A stretch of 5,560 nucleotides of DNA, taken from the NCBI GenBank assembly GCA_943360385.1, contig CALRIM020000191.1:1-5560 (forward strand), given 5' to 3'. The DNA is from CAJBVG01 sp943360385. GTDB lineage: Bacteria; Bacteroidota; Bacteroidia; Sphingobacteriales; Sphingobacteriaceae. The notes under the pieces were generated by a model. The model was not told the origin of the DNA and did not search any database. It saw only the letters and a list, made by a program, of their open reading frames with translations. Below, in pieces: positions 1 through 5,479 of the stretch; position 1 is the stretch's first letter, and each line of letters starts with the position of its first letter. Position numbers and translations under genes: made by a program.

Positions 1-278
1 CCATTTTTGTCTGTTAATGCCAAACTTAATCCAGTTAACTCAATATAGTCTATGTCTTCTCTTGTTGCTTCATTAGCAGTTAACATACTATCCAAATTTG
101 AAGAAATAGTATCAATTTTAGTTAAAGAAACAGAACTTAAAGGTACTATCATATAAACTGTTTCTTGTGTTTGTGGAATTCCAATCTGAATTCCCGCTTG
201 TTCGTCGCATGCTGCAAAAAAACTAGCTCCAACCAAGGTAGTTGACACAAAAAGTGTCTTTAATAAATTCATTTTCAT
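1..278 (-). CDS. Putative lipoprotein, N-terminal part (runs off the left edge)
   Basis: Reading the minus strand from an ATG at 278 gives 92 uninterrupted codons to the window edge, so only the N-terminus is present. It begins MKMNLLKTLFVSTT, continues with a hydrophobic segment, and reaches Cys24 in the context FAAC, a lipobox for signal peptidase II. The mature protein would therefore be lipid-anchored at Cys24, with the acidic sequence DEQAG next to it. In Bacteroidota, acidic residues just after the lipidated Cys often go with surface export, but this is not an exact match to a known export signal. The rest (ETVYMIVPLSSVSLTKID, then ANEATREDIDYIELTGLSL) is a soluble, probably beta-rich region that I do not recognise. 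A second in-frame ATG at 272 is also possible; either start keeps the signal peptide. It is divergent from the tRNA. Function unknown. Confidence 0.8.
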   Translation of the reverse strand, partial: MKMNLLKTLFVSTTLVGASFFAACDEQAGIQIGIPQTQETVYMIVPLSSVSLTKIDTISSNLDSMLTANEATREDIDYIELTGLSLALTDKN

Positions 279-465
279 AATAAGGTTTTGTTATTTAGTT
301 CAAATAATTTGTTCGAAAGTAGGCATTTAAATCAGGCTATTCTAATTTTAGTTTCGGAATGCGCTCTTCTAGTGTGCCTTATAACCATGGTTATCAAAAA
401 CACTGCCATAATTCACTATTTTTTTGAAATAATACTATTTTTCCCTATAATTGCAGCCTATTTCA
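279..465. other. Intergenic region between the lipoprotein and the tRNA
   Basis: This 187-bp divergent spacer must carry the promoters of both flanking genes. The tRNA side has a good candidate, listed separately. On the lipoprotein side, positions 314-321 read TACTTTCG on the minus strand, one mismatch from TAnnTTTG and about 36 bp from the lipoprotein ATG, but no TTG lies at the expected -33 distance, so it is weak. No convincing gene is present: an open frame begins with TTG at 288 but runs into the tRNA. Confidence 0.5.
423..453 (+). promoter_or_regulatory. Probable promoter for the CAU tRNA
   Basis: A TTTG at 423-426 is followed after 19 bp by TATAATTG at 446-453. This fits the Bacteroidota -33/-7 promoter pattern (TTG, then TAnnTTTG), with one mismatch in the -7 box. 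It would start transcription around 457, a few bases before the tRNA 5' end at 466, which is a reasonable short pre-tRNA leader. This is a by-eye match with no experimental support. Confidence 0.5.
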
Positions 466-539
466 GGGCCCATAGCTCAGCTGGTTAGAGTAGGAGACTC
501 ATAATCTTTTGGTCGAAGGTTCGAGTCCTTCTGGGCCCA
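466..539 (+). tRNA. tRNA with anticodon CAU (elongator Met, or Ile2 read after lysidine modification)
   Basis: A complete 74-nt cloverleaf can be drawn. The acceptor stem is GGGCCCA (466-472) with TGGGCCC (532-538), perfectly paired. The D stem is GCTC/GAGT around a GG-containing loop. The anticodon stem is 493-497 with 505-509, and its 7-nt loop CTCATAA carries CAT at 500-502. The variable loop has five bases, the T stem is GAAGG/CCTTC around TTCGAGT, and the discriminator is A539. CCA is not encoded (CAT follows A539), so it must be added by nucleotidyltransferase. It is not the initiator tRNA: position 1 pairs normally and the anticodon stem lacks the three G-C pairs. CAU can mean elongator Met, or Ile2 after TilS changes C34 to lysidine. 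C4-G69, C5-G68 and the stretch from the anticodon stem through TTGGTCG resemble E. coli tRNA-Ile2 more than its tRNA-Met, so I lean towards Ile2 without certainty. Confidence 0.93.
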
Positions 540-543
540 CATT

Positions 544-572
544 AGTCCCCACACTGTTGGGGACTTTTTTTT
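544..572 (+). terminator. Intrinsic terminator after the tRNA
   Basis: AGTCCCCA (544-551) and TGGGGACT (558-565) form a perfect 8-bp stem with a 6-nt loop, followed directly by an uninterrupted T run ending at 572. It lies five bases after the tRNA, ends that transcript, and separates the tRNA from the regulator downstream. Confidence 0.9.
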
Positions 573-606
573 ACTCCTCATCTCTGAATTTCCAATAAGA
601 AAAATT

Positions 607-614
607 TAAATCTG
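607..614 (+). promoter_or_regulatory. Possible -7 box for the WYL regulator
   Basis: TAAATCTG differs from TAnnTTTG at one base and lies 12 bp before the regulator's ATG, implying a leader of only about 9 nt. The best -33 candidate is a weak CTG at 584-586, 20 bp upstream. A promoter must lie in this gap because the terminator at 544-572 cuts off readthrough from the tRNA, but the exact site is uncertain. Confidence 0.3.
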
Positions 615-626
615 TATTTTTAAGAA

Positions 627-1322
627 ATGAGCAATTCAGATACCAAACGTCTCTCCCGATTAACTGCAATTATTACTCAATTGCAAACTAAGCGTCTCAT
701 AACATCCACCGAACTTTCTAAAAAATTCTCAGTGAGTATCCGTACCATTTACAGAGATATAAAAGCATTAGAACAATCGGGTATTCCTATTTTAGTGGAA
801 GAAGGCAAAGGATACACTTTAATGGAGGGCTATAAAATACCTCCCATTATGTTTACAGAACGGGAAGCCAATGCTTTAATTACCGCAGAACAACTCATAT
901 TAAAAAATAAAGACACTTCTTTTGCTAAAGAGTATTCGGAGGCCATAAGTAAAATTAAAGCTGTATTAAATCATGGTATAAAAGCCAAGGCTAATCTTCT
1001 TACAGAGCGAACTCTATTCAGCGAAAATAATAACAGCGAAAAAAATAGTAATCACTTATCAGAATTACAGTTTGCCCTCACTAATTTCTATCTAGTGAAG
1101 ATTGAATATACCAATGATGCAAATGAAACTACTAACAGATTAATAGAACCTTTTGCCTTATTAAGTACACAAGCTAATTGGCTACTTGTGGCATGGTGTC
1201 GTTTAAGAAACAATTTTAGGTTTTTTCGACTAGACCGAATTAAAAAACTTAAAATTCAATCCGAAAAATTCAATCCTCATAAAATTACCCTTCAAGAGTA
1301 TTTTGATACTTTTCACAAATAA
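627..1322 (+). CDS. HTH-WYL domain transcriptional regulator (YafY/DeoR-like)
   Basis: A 231-residue cytoplasmic DNA-binding regulator. Residues about 8-66 form an HTH_11-type winged helix: a helix around LTAIITQLQ, a recognition helix around SIRTIYRDIKALEQSG (37-52), and a wing with the typical GKGYTL (60-65). Residues about 145-210 match a WYL ligand-sensing domain, with EPFALL (174-179), NWLLVAWC (184-191) and FRFFRLDRI (197-205). The name-giving W-Y-L triad reads W185-L186-L187 here. The protein ends about 25 residues after the WYL core, so it lacks the C-terminal WCX extension found in many WYL regulators of about 300 residues; short forms of this size are known. The ATG at 627 is the natural start because the HTH begins directly after it. 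It lies codirectionally 68 bp upstream of the DUF1761 and YdeI-family genes, with a palindrome between, so it may control them. The effector is unknown, and the sequence does not show whether it activates or represses. Confidence 0.92.
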   Translation: MSNSDTKRLSRLTAIITQLQTKRLITSTELSKKFSVSIRTIYRDIKALEQSGIPILVEEGKGYTLMEGYKIPPIMFTEREANALITAEQLILKNKDTSFAKEYSEAISKIKAVLNHGIKAKANLLTERTLFSENNNSEKNSNHLSELQFALTNFYLVKIEYTNDANETTNRLIEPFALLSTQANWLLVAWCRLRNNFRFFRLDRIKKLKIQSEKFNPHKITLQEYFDTFHK

Positions 1323-1332
1323 AGTTAACCCC

Positions 1333-1348
1333 TGACATAAGGCTGTCA
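1333..1348. promoter_or_regulatory. Candidate operator: perfect inverted repeat TGACA-N6-TGTCA
   Basis: TGACA (1333-1337) and TGTCA (1344-1348) are perfect inverted half-sites whose centres are 11 bp apart, about one helical turn, as expected for a dimeric HTH protein. The repeat lies between the WYL regulator and its downstream genes. It covers roughly -38 to -23 relative to the start predicted from the TAAATTTG box, which is where the -33 element should be. No T run follows, so it is not a terminator. Binding by the neighbouring WYL protein is an inference from position. Confidence 0.5.
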
Positions 1349-1359
1349 TTACACCCCAC

Positions 1360-1367
1360 TAAATTTG
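1360..1367 (+). promoter_or_regulatory. -7 promoter element of the DUF1761-ydeI-like unit
   Basis: TAAATTTG is a full match to the Bacteroidota -7 consensus TAnnTTTG and lies 23 bp before the DUF1761 ATG, giving a predicted leader of about 20 nt. No good TTG is found at the -33 position, which is occupied by the inverted repeat at 1333-1348. That arrangement suggests a promoter that depends on, or is blocked by, a bound regulator. Confidence 0.55.
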
Positions 1368-1390
1368 TATCATAACTTAAAAAAAAGATT

Positions 1391-1804
1391 ATGATCAGTC
1401 AATTATCAAACTTAAATTGGATTAGTCTAGTACTTGCATTTGTTGCATATTCCATGCTAGGAGCATTATGGTTTACGCTATTTTTTAGTAAACAATATAA
1501 ACAGTCGTTAGGTAGAGAAAACGAAAAATTAATAAACAAACCTATATTTATCGTAGGACCAACAATATGTGCATTTATAATTACCGTAACAAGTGCTGTA
1601 TTTATTTATGCGTTAAACATTAACACCATTGGTAGTGCATTAGAGTTTTCATTAGTGGTTGGTATTGGATATTTATTTGCAAACACGGTTAACATTGCCA
1701 TTAATCCAAACATTCCTTACCCAATTCATTACGGTATTATCACTGGAATGTATCACTTATTGGGTATTACCATGGTAAGTATTATTTTAGTTCTATTTAA
1801 GTAA
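1391..1804 (+). CDS. DUF1761 family membrane protein
   Basis: A 137-residue inner-membrane protein that I assign to the DUF1761 family from its length, its four-helix layout and the N-terminal pattern AYSMLGALWFTLFFSKQY. Four hydrophobic segments are visible at about residues 10-32, 51-75, 81-105 and 114-136, with few charged residues except in the loop at 34-50 (KQYKQSLGRENEKLINK). The family has no established biochemical role and none is claimed here. The ATG at 1391 follows an A-rich leader without a Shine-Dalgarno, as is normal in this phylum. The gene ends in two consecutive in-frame stops, TAA then TAG (1802-1807). The YdeI-family gene starts 8 bp after the first stop, so the two are almost certainly co-transcribed from the TAAATTTG promoter. 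The regulator upstream and the palindrome suggest inducible expression. Confidence 0.85.
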   Translation: MISQLSNLNWISLVLAFVAYSMLGALWFTLFFSKQYKQSLGRENEKLINKPIFIVGPTICAFIITVTSAVFIYALNINTIGSALEFSLVVGIGYLFANTVNIAINPNIPYPIHYGIITGMYHLLGITMVSIILVLFK

Positions 1805-1812
1805 TAGCTCTT

Positions 1813-2385
1813 ATGCAAGAAATAGACGTTTTCTACCCTAAAAGCAGAAAGGAATGGAGGAATTGGTTAAAGAAAAACCATAAAACATCCGAATCTGTAT
1901 GGCTTATTTATTACAAAAAAAAATCTAATATGCCATCGCTGTCATGGGGTGATGCTGTGGAGGAAGCCCTCTGTTTTGGTTGGATAGATAGCAAGGCAAA
2001 ACCCATAGATGAAGATAAATACATGCAATTTTTCACCAAACGCAAACCCAAAAGTGTATGGTCTAAAATAAATAAAGAAAAAGTAAGGACATTAATTGAG
2101 GCTGGGCACATGACGGAGGCTGGTATGGCAGTTATTGAAATAGCCAAACAAAATGGTTCTTGGACTATATTGGATGAAGTAGAGGAATTAACTATACCAG
2201 AAGACTTAGAAAAGGCATTTAAGAAACATAAGGGGTCAAAGGAATATTTCCATAGTTTAAGTAAATCGGTAAAAAAAATGATCCTTCATTGGTTGGTAAC
2301 GGCCAAAAGAACCGAAACTAGGGAAAAAAGAATAACTGAAATAGTAATACAAGCTTCACAAAAATTAAAGCCCAAACAATTTTAA
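1813..2385 (+). CDS. YdeI/OmpD-associated family protein
   Basis: A 190-residue soluble protein, probably cytoplasmic since it has no signal peptide or membrane segment. It matches the YdeI/OmpD-associated (OmdA) family along its whole length: EWRNWLKKNH (14-23), VWLIYYKKK (29-37), a conserved core SWGDAVEEALCFGWIDS (44-60), QFFTKRKPKSVWSKINKEKV (72-91), a C-terminal region rich in Glu and Lys, and the helix around KMILHWLVTAKRTETREKRI (155-174) typical of the family's C-terminus. Family members have been linked, mainly by name and phenotype, to porin association and tolerance to bacteriocins or peptides; the molecular function is not settled. It is second in a two-gene unit behind DUF1761 and is followed by a terminator. 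Length is normal for the family and nothing is disrupted. Confidence 0.9.
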   Translation: MQEIDVFYPKSRKEWRNWLKKNHKTSESVWLIYYKKKSNMPSLSWGDAVEEALCFGWIDSKAKPIDEDKYMQFFTKRKPKSVWSKINKEKVRTLIEAGHMTEAGMAVIEIAKQNGSWTILDEVEELTIPEDLEKAFKKHKGSKEYFHSLSKSVKKMILHWLVTAKRTETREKRITEIVIQASQKLKPKQF

Positions 2386-2395
2386 ACTTAAATAA

Positions 2396-2422
2396 CCCTT
2401 CTCAAATGAAGGGCTTTTTTTT
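2396..2422 (+). terminator. Intrinsic terminator after the ydeI-like gene
   Basis: CCCTTC (2396-2401) and GAAGGG (2408-2413) form a perfect 6-bp stem with a 6-nt loop. One C separates it from a run of eight T (2415-2422). It lies 10 bp after the YdeI-family stop and closes that transcription unit, leaving only 11 bp before the next start codon. Confidence 0.85.
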
Positions 2423-2433
2423 ATCATTGCATT

Positions 2434-3054
2434 ATGATAAAAAACATCATTTTCGATTACGGGAATGTAATCTTCGATATCGACCATCAATTAACAATTA
2501 AGGCATTCCAAGATTTGGGATTGCAACACAATAAGGGATTTTTTGGACATCTTCAACAAAATCCGCTCTTCGATGAATTCGAAATGGGTAATATTACTCC
2601 CGTACAATTTAGAAATGAGGTTAGAATAATTGCAAACCAAAACTTTACAGACGAAGTAATAGATAAAGCTTGGAACACTCTGCTTTTAGGTATTCGACCA
2701 GGTTACTTAGAATATTTAATGGAACTTAAACCGTTGTATAGAACTTTTTTGTTAAGCAATAACAACGAAATTCATTACAATTGGATAAACGATTATTTAC
2801 AAAACGTATTTGCAGTTCCTAATATGTCGCAATTTTTCGAACACGATTATTACTCCCATTTAATGGGAATGCGCAAGCCTAATGCCGATATTTTCGAAAA
2901 AGTTATTAATGATCAACAATTAAATGTGGCGGAAACTCTTTTTATTGACGACAGCCCACAACACTTAGAAACCGCAAAAAAGCTTGGCTTTCAAACACAT
3001 TTAATGCTTAAAACAGACGATTTAAGAGTGCTATTACCTAAACTTTTAGTTTAA
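2434..3054 (+). CDS. HAD superfamily phosphatase (subfamily IA, YihX-like)
   Basis: A 206-residue cytoplasmic hydrolase with all four HAD motifs in order. Motif I is IIFDYGNVIFDID with nucleophile Asp8; the usual second Asp is Gly10, as in the DxGNV form of YihX-like and epoxide-hydrolase-N-like members. Motif II is TFLLSNNN with Ser108, motif III is GMRKPNADIF with Lys148, and motif IV is LFIDDSPQHLETAKKLG with Asp172 and Asp173. The insert between motifs I and II is the helical cap of class IA enzymes. E. coli YihX dephosphorylates alpha-glucose-1-phosphate, but the substrate cannot be read from this sequence and other sugar or nucleotide phosphates are possible. The ATG at 2434 starts right at the conserved N-terminal strand, so it is well supported. 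It lies only 11 bp after a terminator, which makes its promoter hard to place. Length is typical and no key residue is missing. Confidence 0.93.
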   Translation: MIKNIIFDYGNVIFDIDHQLTIKAFQDLGLQHNKGFFGHLQQNPLFDEFEMGNITPVQFRNEVRIIANQNFTDEVIDKAWNTLLLGIRPGYLEYLMELKPLYRTFLLSNNNEIHYNWINDYLQNVFAVPNMSQFFEHDYYSHLMGMRKPNADIFEKVINDQQLNVAETLFIDDSPQHLETAKKLGFQTHLMLKTDDLRVLLPKLLV

Positions 3055-3075
3055 TTACACTACGATGACAATCAT

Positions 3076-3083
3076 CATATTTG
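3076..3083 (+). promoter_or_regulatory. Possible -7 box for the PD40/M28 unit
   Basis: CATATTTG matches TAnnTTTG except at the first base and lies 41 bp before the PD40 protein's ATG. No clear TTG is seen at -33. A small perfect inverted repeat, GATGA-CAA-TCATC (3064-3076), sits directly upstream and shares its last base with the box. This is the best promoter candidate in the 70-bp gap, but weak. Confidence 0.3.
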
Positions 3084-3124
3084 CTTCAAACTAAATTCAA
3101 TATTTTTATAAAAAATTTTAAAAA

Positions 3125-4171
3125 ATGAAAAGATTCTACACCCTCCTACTTACCTTATTGGTATTTATTTTTAGTGCTCAGGCTCAGGAAAAACATTTTA
3201 AAAATTTAACTCAGCTAACTTATGGTGGCGATAATGCTGAAGCCTATTTTAGTTTTGATGGCAAACACTTAAGTTTTCAATCTAATAATAAAGCATGGGG
3301 ATTAAATTGCGATCAAATATTTTCATTAGACATAAAAAAAGCTAAAAAAGACACTACTTATCGTCCGCCTCTTATTTCTACTGGCAAAGGAAGAACTACG
3401 TGCTCATTTTATTTAAAAGATAATATGCATATTTTGTATGCATCAACTCATGGAGAAATGAACGAGTGTCCATTGCCACCAGCCCCACGTGCAGACCACA
3501 AATACTTATGGCAAATTTCTCCAGAATATGATATTTATATTGCAGATTTAAATGGAAAAATTACGCAACAATTAACCAAAACACCTGGTTACGATGCAGA
3601 AGGAACTGTTTCTCCAGATGGAAAAATGATCGTATTTACCTCTACTCGTTCGGGAGATTTGGAACTTTGGACAATGAATATTGATGGAACAAACCCGAAA
3701 CAAATTACCAACGGATTAGGATATGATGGTGGAGCATTTTTCTCTCCTGATGGAAAAAAATTAGTATTCAGAGCATCACGTCCAACAAATGAGATCGAAG
3801 TAAGGGAATATAAAGACTTATTAAGAGAAGGTCTTGTTGCTCCTACCAATATGGAAATCTATACTTGTAATATAGATGGTTCGGATATAAAACAAATTAC
3901 GCACTTAGGAAAAGCTAATTGGGCACCTTTCTTTACTCCAAAAGGAGATAAGATTATTTTCTCTTCCAATCATCATTCACAACGTGGATACGACTTCCAA
4001 CTTTACTTAATTAATTTAGACGGAAGTGGATTAGAGAGGGTTACAAATGCTAGTATTTTCAATGCTTTCCCGATGTTTTCGCCAGATGGTAAAAAAATTG
4101 TATTTTCATCTAATAGAAATAATCACGGTACTAGAGACACCAATTTGTTTATTGCGGATTGGAAAGACTAA
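3125..4171 (+). CDS. Exported TolB-like PD40 beta-propeller protein
   Basis: A 348-residue protein with a classic Sec signal peptide (MKRFYTLLLTLLVFIFSAQA, predicted cleavage before Gln21), so it acts in the periplasm or beyond. The mature part is a series of PD40/WD40-like TolB repeats: YFSFDGKHLSFQS (41-53), VSPDGKMIVFTSTRSGDLELW (around 162-182), FSPDGKKLVFRASR (206-219), FTPKGDKIIFSSN (270-282) and FSPDGKKIVFSSNR (318-331). Strand ends such as NIDGTNPKQIT recur between them. This predicts a beta-propeller of about six blades. Between the first repeats, C62, C93 and C115 and the stretch ECPLPPAPRADHKYLW (114-129) belong to a conserved subfamily rather than to TolB itself; the protein lacks TolB's N-terminal domain and is not the Tol-Pal TolB. 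Propellers of this type usually bind proteins or peptides. An M28 peptidase follows 78 bp downstream on the same strand, suggesting a shared transcript and pathway. It has no T9SS tail. Confidence 0.9.
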   Translation: MKRFYTLLLTLLVFIFSAQAQEKHFKNLTQLTYGGDNAEAYFSFDGKHLSFQSNNKAWGLNCDQIFSLDIKKAKKDTTYRPPLISTGKGRTTCSFYLKDNMHILYASTHGEMNECPLPPAPRADHKYLWQISPEYDIYIADLNGKITQQLTKTPGYDAEGTVSPDGKMIVFTSTRSGDLELWTMNIDGTNPKQITNGLGYDGGAFFSPDGKKLVFRASRPTNEIEVREYKDLLREGLVAPTNMEIYTCNIDGSDIKQITHLGKANWAPFFTPKGDKIIFSSNHHSQRGYDFQLYLINLDGSGLERVTNASIFNAFPMFSPDGKKIVFSSNRNNHGTRDTNLFIADWKD

Positions 4172-4203
4172 TTCAGAAGTTCAGAAGTTCAGAAATTCAG
4201 AAT
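4172..4203. repeat. 8-bp tandem repeat, four copies
   Basis: Starting on the base after the PD40 protein's stop codon, an 8-bp unit occurs four times without gaps: TTCAGAAG, TTCAGAAG, TTCAGAAA, TTCAGAAT. Only the last base varies. It is non-coding, so copy-number change would alter only the spacer before the M28 gene. No hairpin or T run suggests a terminator. Confidence 0.9.
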
Positions 4204-4212
4204 TAGGGTAAA

Positions 4213-4242
4213 ATAACTTAATAACAATATAACTTAATAACA
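4213..4242. repeat. 14-bp direct repeat with a 16-bp period, before the M28 start
   Basis: ATAACTTAATAACA occurs at 4213-4226 and again at 4229-4242, separated by two bases. It ends 7 bp before the peptidase ATG, so it would lie in the 5' leader or ribosome-docking region. It is almost free of G, giving an unstructured leader. It may be a slippage duplication or a paired protein-binding site. Confidence 0.85.
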
Positions 4243-4249
4243 CAATATC

Positions 4250-5479
4250 ATGTTTAGATTAATTGCAATATTATTACTACTATCAAACATCACGTTTGCA
4301 CAAACGGATTTCAATAGAGTAAAAAAAGATATTCATTATTTAAGTTCCGATAAGTTAAAAGGAAGGTTTCCTGGGACTAAGCAAGAATTAAAAGCTGCTG
4401 ATTATATTATTAAAACTTTTACAAAGCTAGGGCTAGAACCTAAGGGCGATAAAGGATTCTTGCAAGAATTCCCTTTCAAAATGAGTAAAAATCCTCATGC
4501 AACAGATAACGAAATGGTTCCAAAAGGATATGCACATAACGTTATTGCTTATTTAAATAATGGAGCTAAATATACCATTGTAATTGGTGGACATTATGAT
4601 CATTTAGGATTGGGCTTAGGTGGAAATTCTTTAGATGCTAACCCAGAAAATAAAATACATAATGGTGCAGACGATAATGCTTCTGGTACTGCAGGCGTAA
4701 TGGAACTCGCAAGATACTTTGCTAATAATGGCGTGAAAGAAAATCATAATATTTTATTCATCTGTTTTTCTGGTGAAGAGGAAGGATTATTAGGATCAAA
4801 ATATTTCACGGGGAACCCGACTATTGCATTAAGCAACATCAGTTATATGATTAACATGGACATGATTGGTCGCTTAAACGACTCCACAAAAAAGATAATA
4901 ATTTCTGGAGTAGGAACCAGTCCATCTTGGGGTCCGGCATTAAATAGAAGAGCAGATAATATTATTAAATACAAAGCGGATAGTGCAGGAATGGGTCCTT
5001 CAGATCATTCTTCATTCTATCTAAAAAACATACCTGTATTACACTTTTATACTGGAACGCATAGTGATTACCACAAGCCAAGCGACGATGCCAATAAAAT
5101 AAATAACAAAGGAGAAGCTTATGTATTGAATTTTATTGTGGAATTGATAAATGATTTAGATAAAGAAGAAACGTTAAGCTTCACCCCTACTAAAAATAAC
5201 AATGCATCCTCATCATCTACTAGTTTTAAGGTTACTCTTGGAGTTATTCCAGATTACGCCTTCGAAGGCCCAGGATTGCGTTTAGACGGCGTTAGCGAAG
5301 GCAAAGCAGCGCAAAAAGCTGGACTAAAACAAGGAGATATTATTATGATGATGGACGATTTGAAAATCGAAAACATACAAGACTATATGAAAGGTCTAGG
5401 TATGTTCTCGAAAGGTCAAACAGTTCATTTGAAAATTAAAAGAGATGGCAAGGAATTAGAAATCGCTGCTACTTTTTAA
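4250..5479 (+). CDS. Secreted M28 family zinc peptidase with C-terminal PDZ domain
   Basis: A 409-residue exported metallopeptidase. The signal peptide MFRLIAILLLLSNITFA is likely cut before Gln18. Residues about 22-305 form the M28 fold with the full two-zinc site: H115 in GGHYDHLG with D117 beside it, D142 in GADDNASG as the bridging ligand, E176 (catalytic base) and E177 (ligand) in FSGEEEGLLGS, D204 in NMDMIGR, and H275 in HSDYHKPSDD. Members are mostly aminopeptidases that remove N-terminal residues from peptides. After a Ser/Asn-rich linker (about 311-325), residues 326-409 form a PDZ domain, with VSEGKAAQKAGLKQGDII (348-365) as its core. It would bind peptide C-termini or partner proteins. 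No PA domain, lipobox or T9SS tail is seen, so it is probably periplasmic. The ATG at 4250 is the start that includes the signal peptide. No clear promoter lies in the 78-bp spacer, so co-transcription with the PD40 gene is likely. Its last 11 bp overlap the convergent gene. Confidence 0.94.
   Translation: MFRLIAILLLLSNITFAQTDFNRVKKDIHYLSSDKLKGRFPGTKQELKAADYIIKTFTKLGLEPKGDKGFLQEFPFKMSKNPHATDNEMVPKGYAHNVIAYLNNGAKYTIVIGGHYDHLGLGLGGNSLDANPENKIHNGADDNASGTAGVMELARYFANNGVKENHNILFICFSGEEEGLLGSKYFTGNPTIALSNISYMINMDMIGRLNDSTKKIIISGVGTSPSWGPALNRRADNIIKYKADSAGMGPSDHSSFYLKNIPVLHFYTGTHSDYHKPSDDANKINNKGEAYVLNFIVELINDLDKEETLSFTPTKNNNASSSSTSFKVTLGVIPDYAFEGPGLRLDGVSEGKAAQKAGLKQGDIIMMMDDLKIENIQDYMKGLGMFSKGQTVHLKIKRDGKELEIAATF

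Noticed and set aside
288..488. Plus-strand open frame of 66 codons starting with TTG
   Set aside because: It runs into the tRNA, has no recognisable domain, starts with a non-ATG codon, and covers the region where the tRNA promoter lies. Taken as chance.
466..572. tRNA with downstream repeat as a mobile-element integration site
   Set aside because: No copy of the tRNA 3' end recurs in the window and no integrase is present; the adjacent repeat is an ordinary terminator.
1333..1348. Terminator for the WYL regulator
   Set aside because: The inverted repeat has only 5-bp arms and no T run follows, so it does not look like an intrinsic terminator.
1911..2147. Minus-strand open frame of 78 codons
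   Set aside because: It lies wholly inside the well-conserved YdeI-family gene on the other strand and has no domain of its own.
3589..3849. Minus-strand open frame of 86 codons
   Set aside because: It is antisense to the PD40 repeats; repeated motifs such as FPSGE are reverse-strand images of the SPDGK repeats.
3125..4171. TolB of the Tol-Pal system
   Set aside because: The protein has PD40 repeats but lacks TolB's N-terminal domain, and no tolA, tolQ, tolR or pal is beside it.
4172..4242. Short repeats as a possible CRISPR array or attachment site
   Set aside because: The units are 8 and 14 bp with no unique spacers of CRISPR size, and no cas, integrase or transposase gene is nearby.
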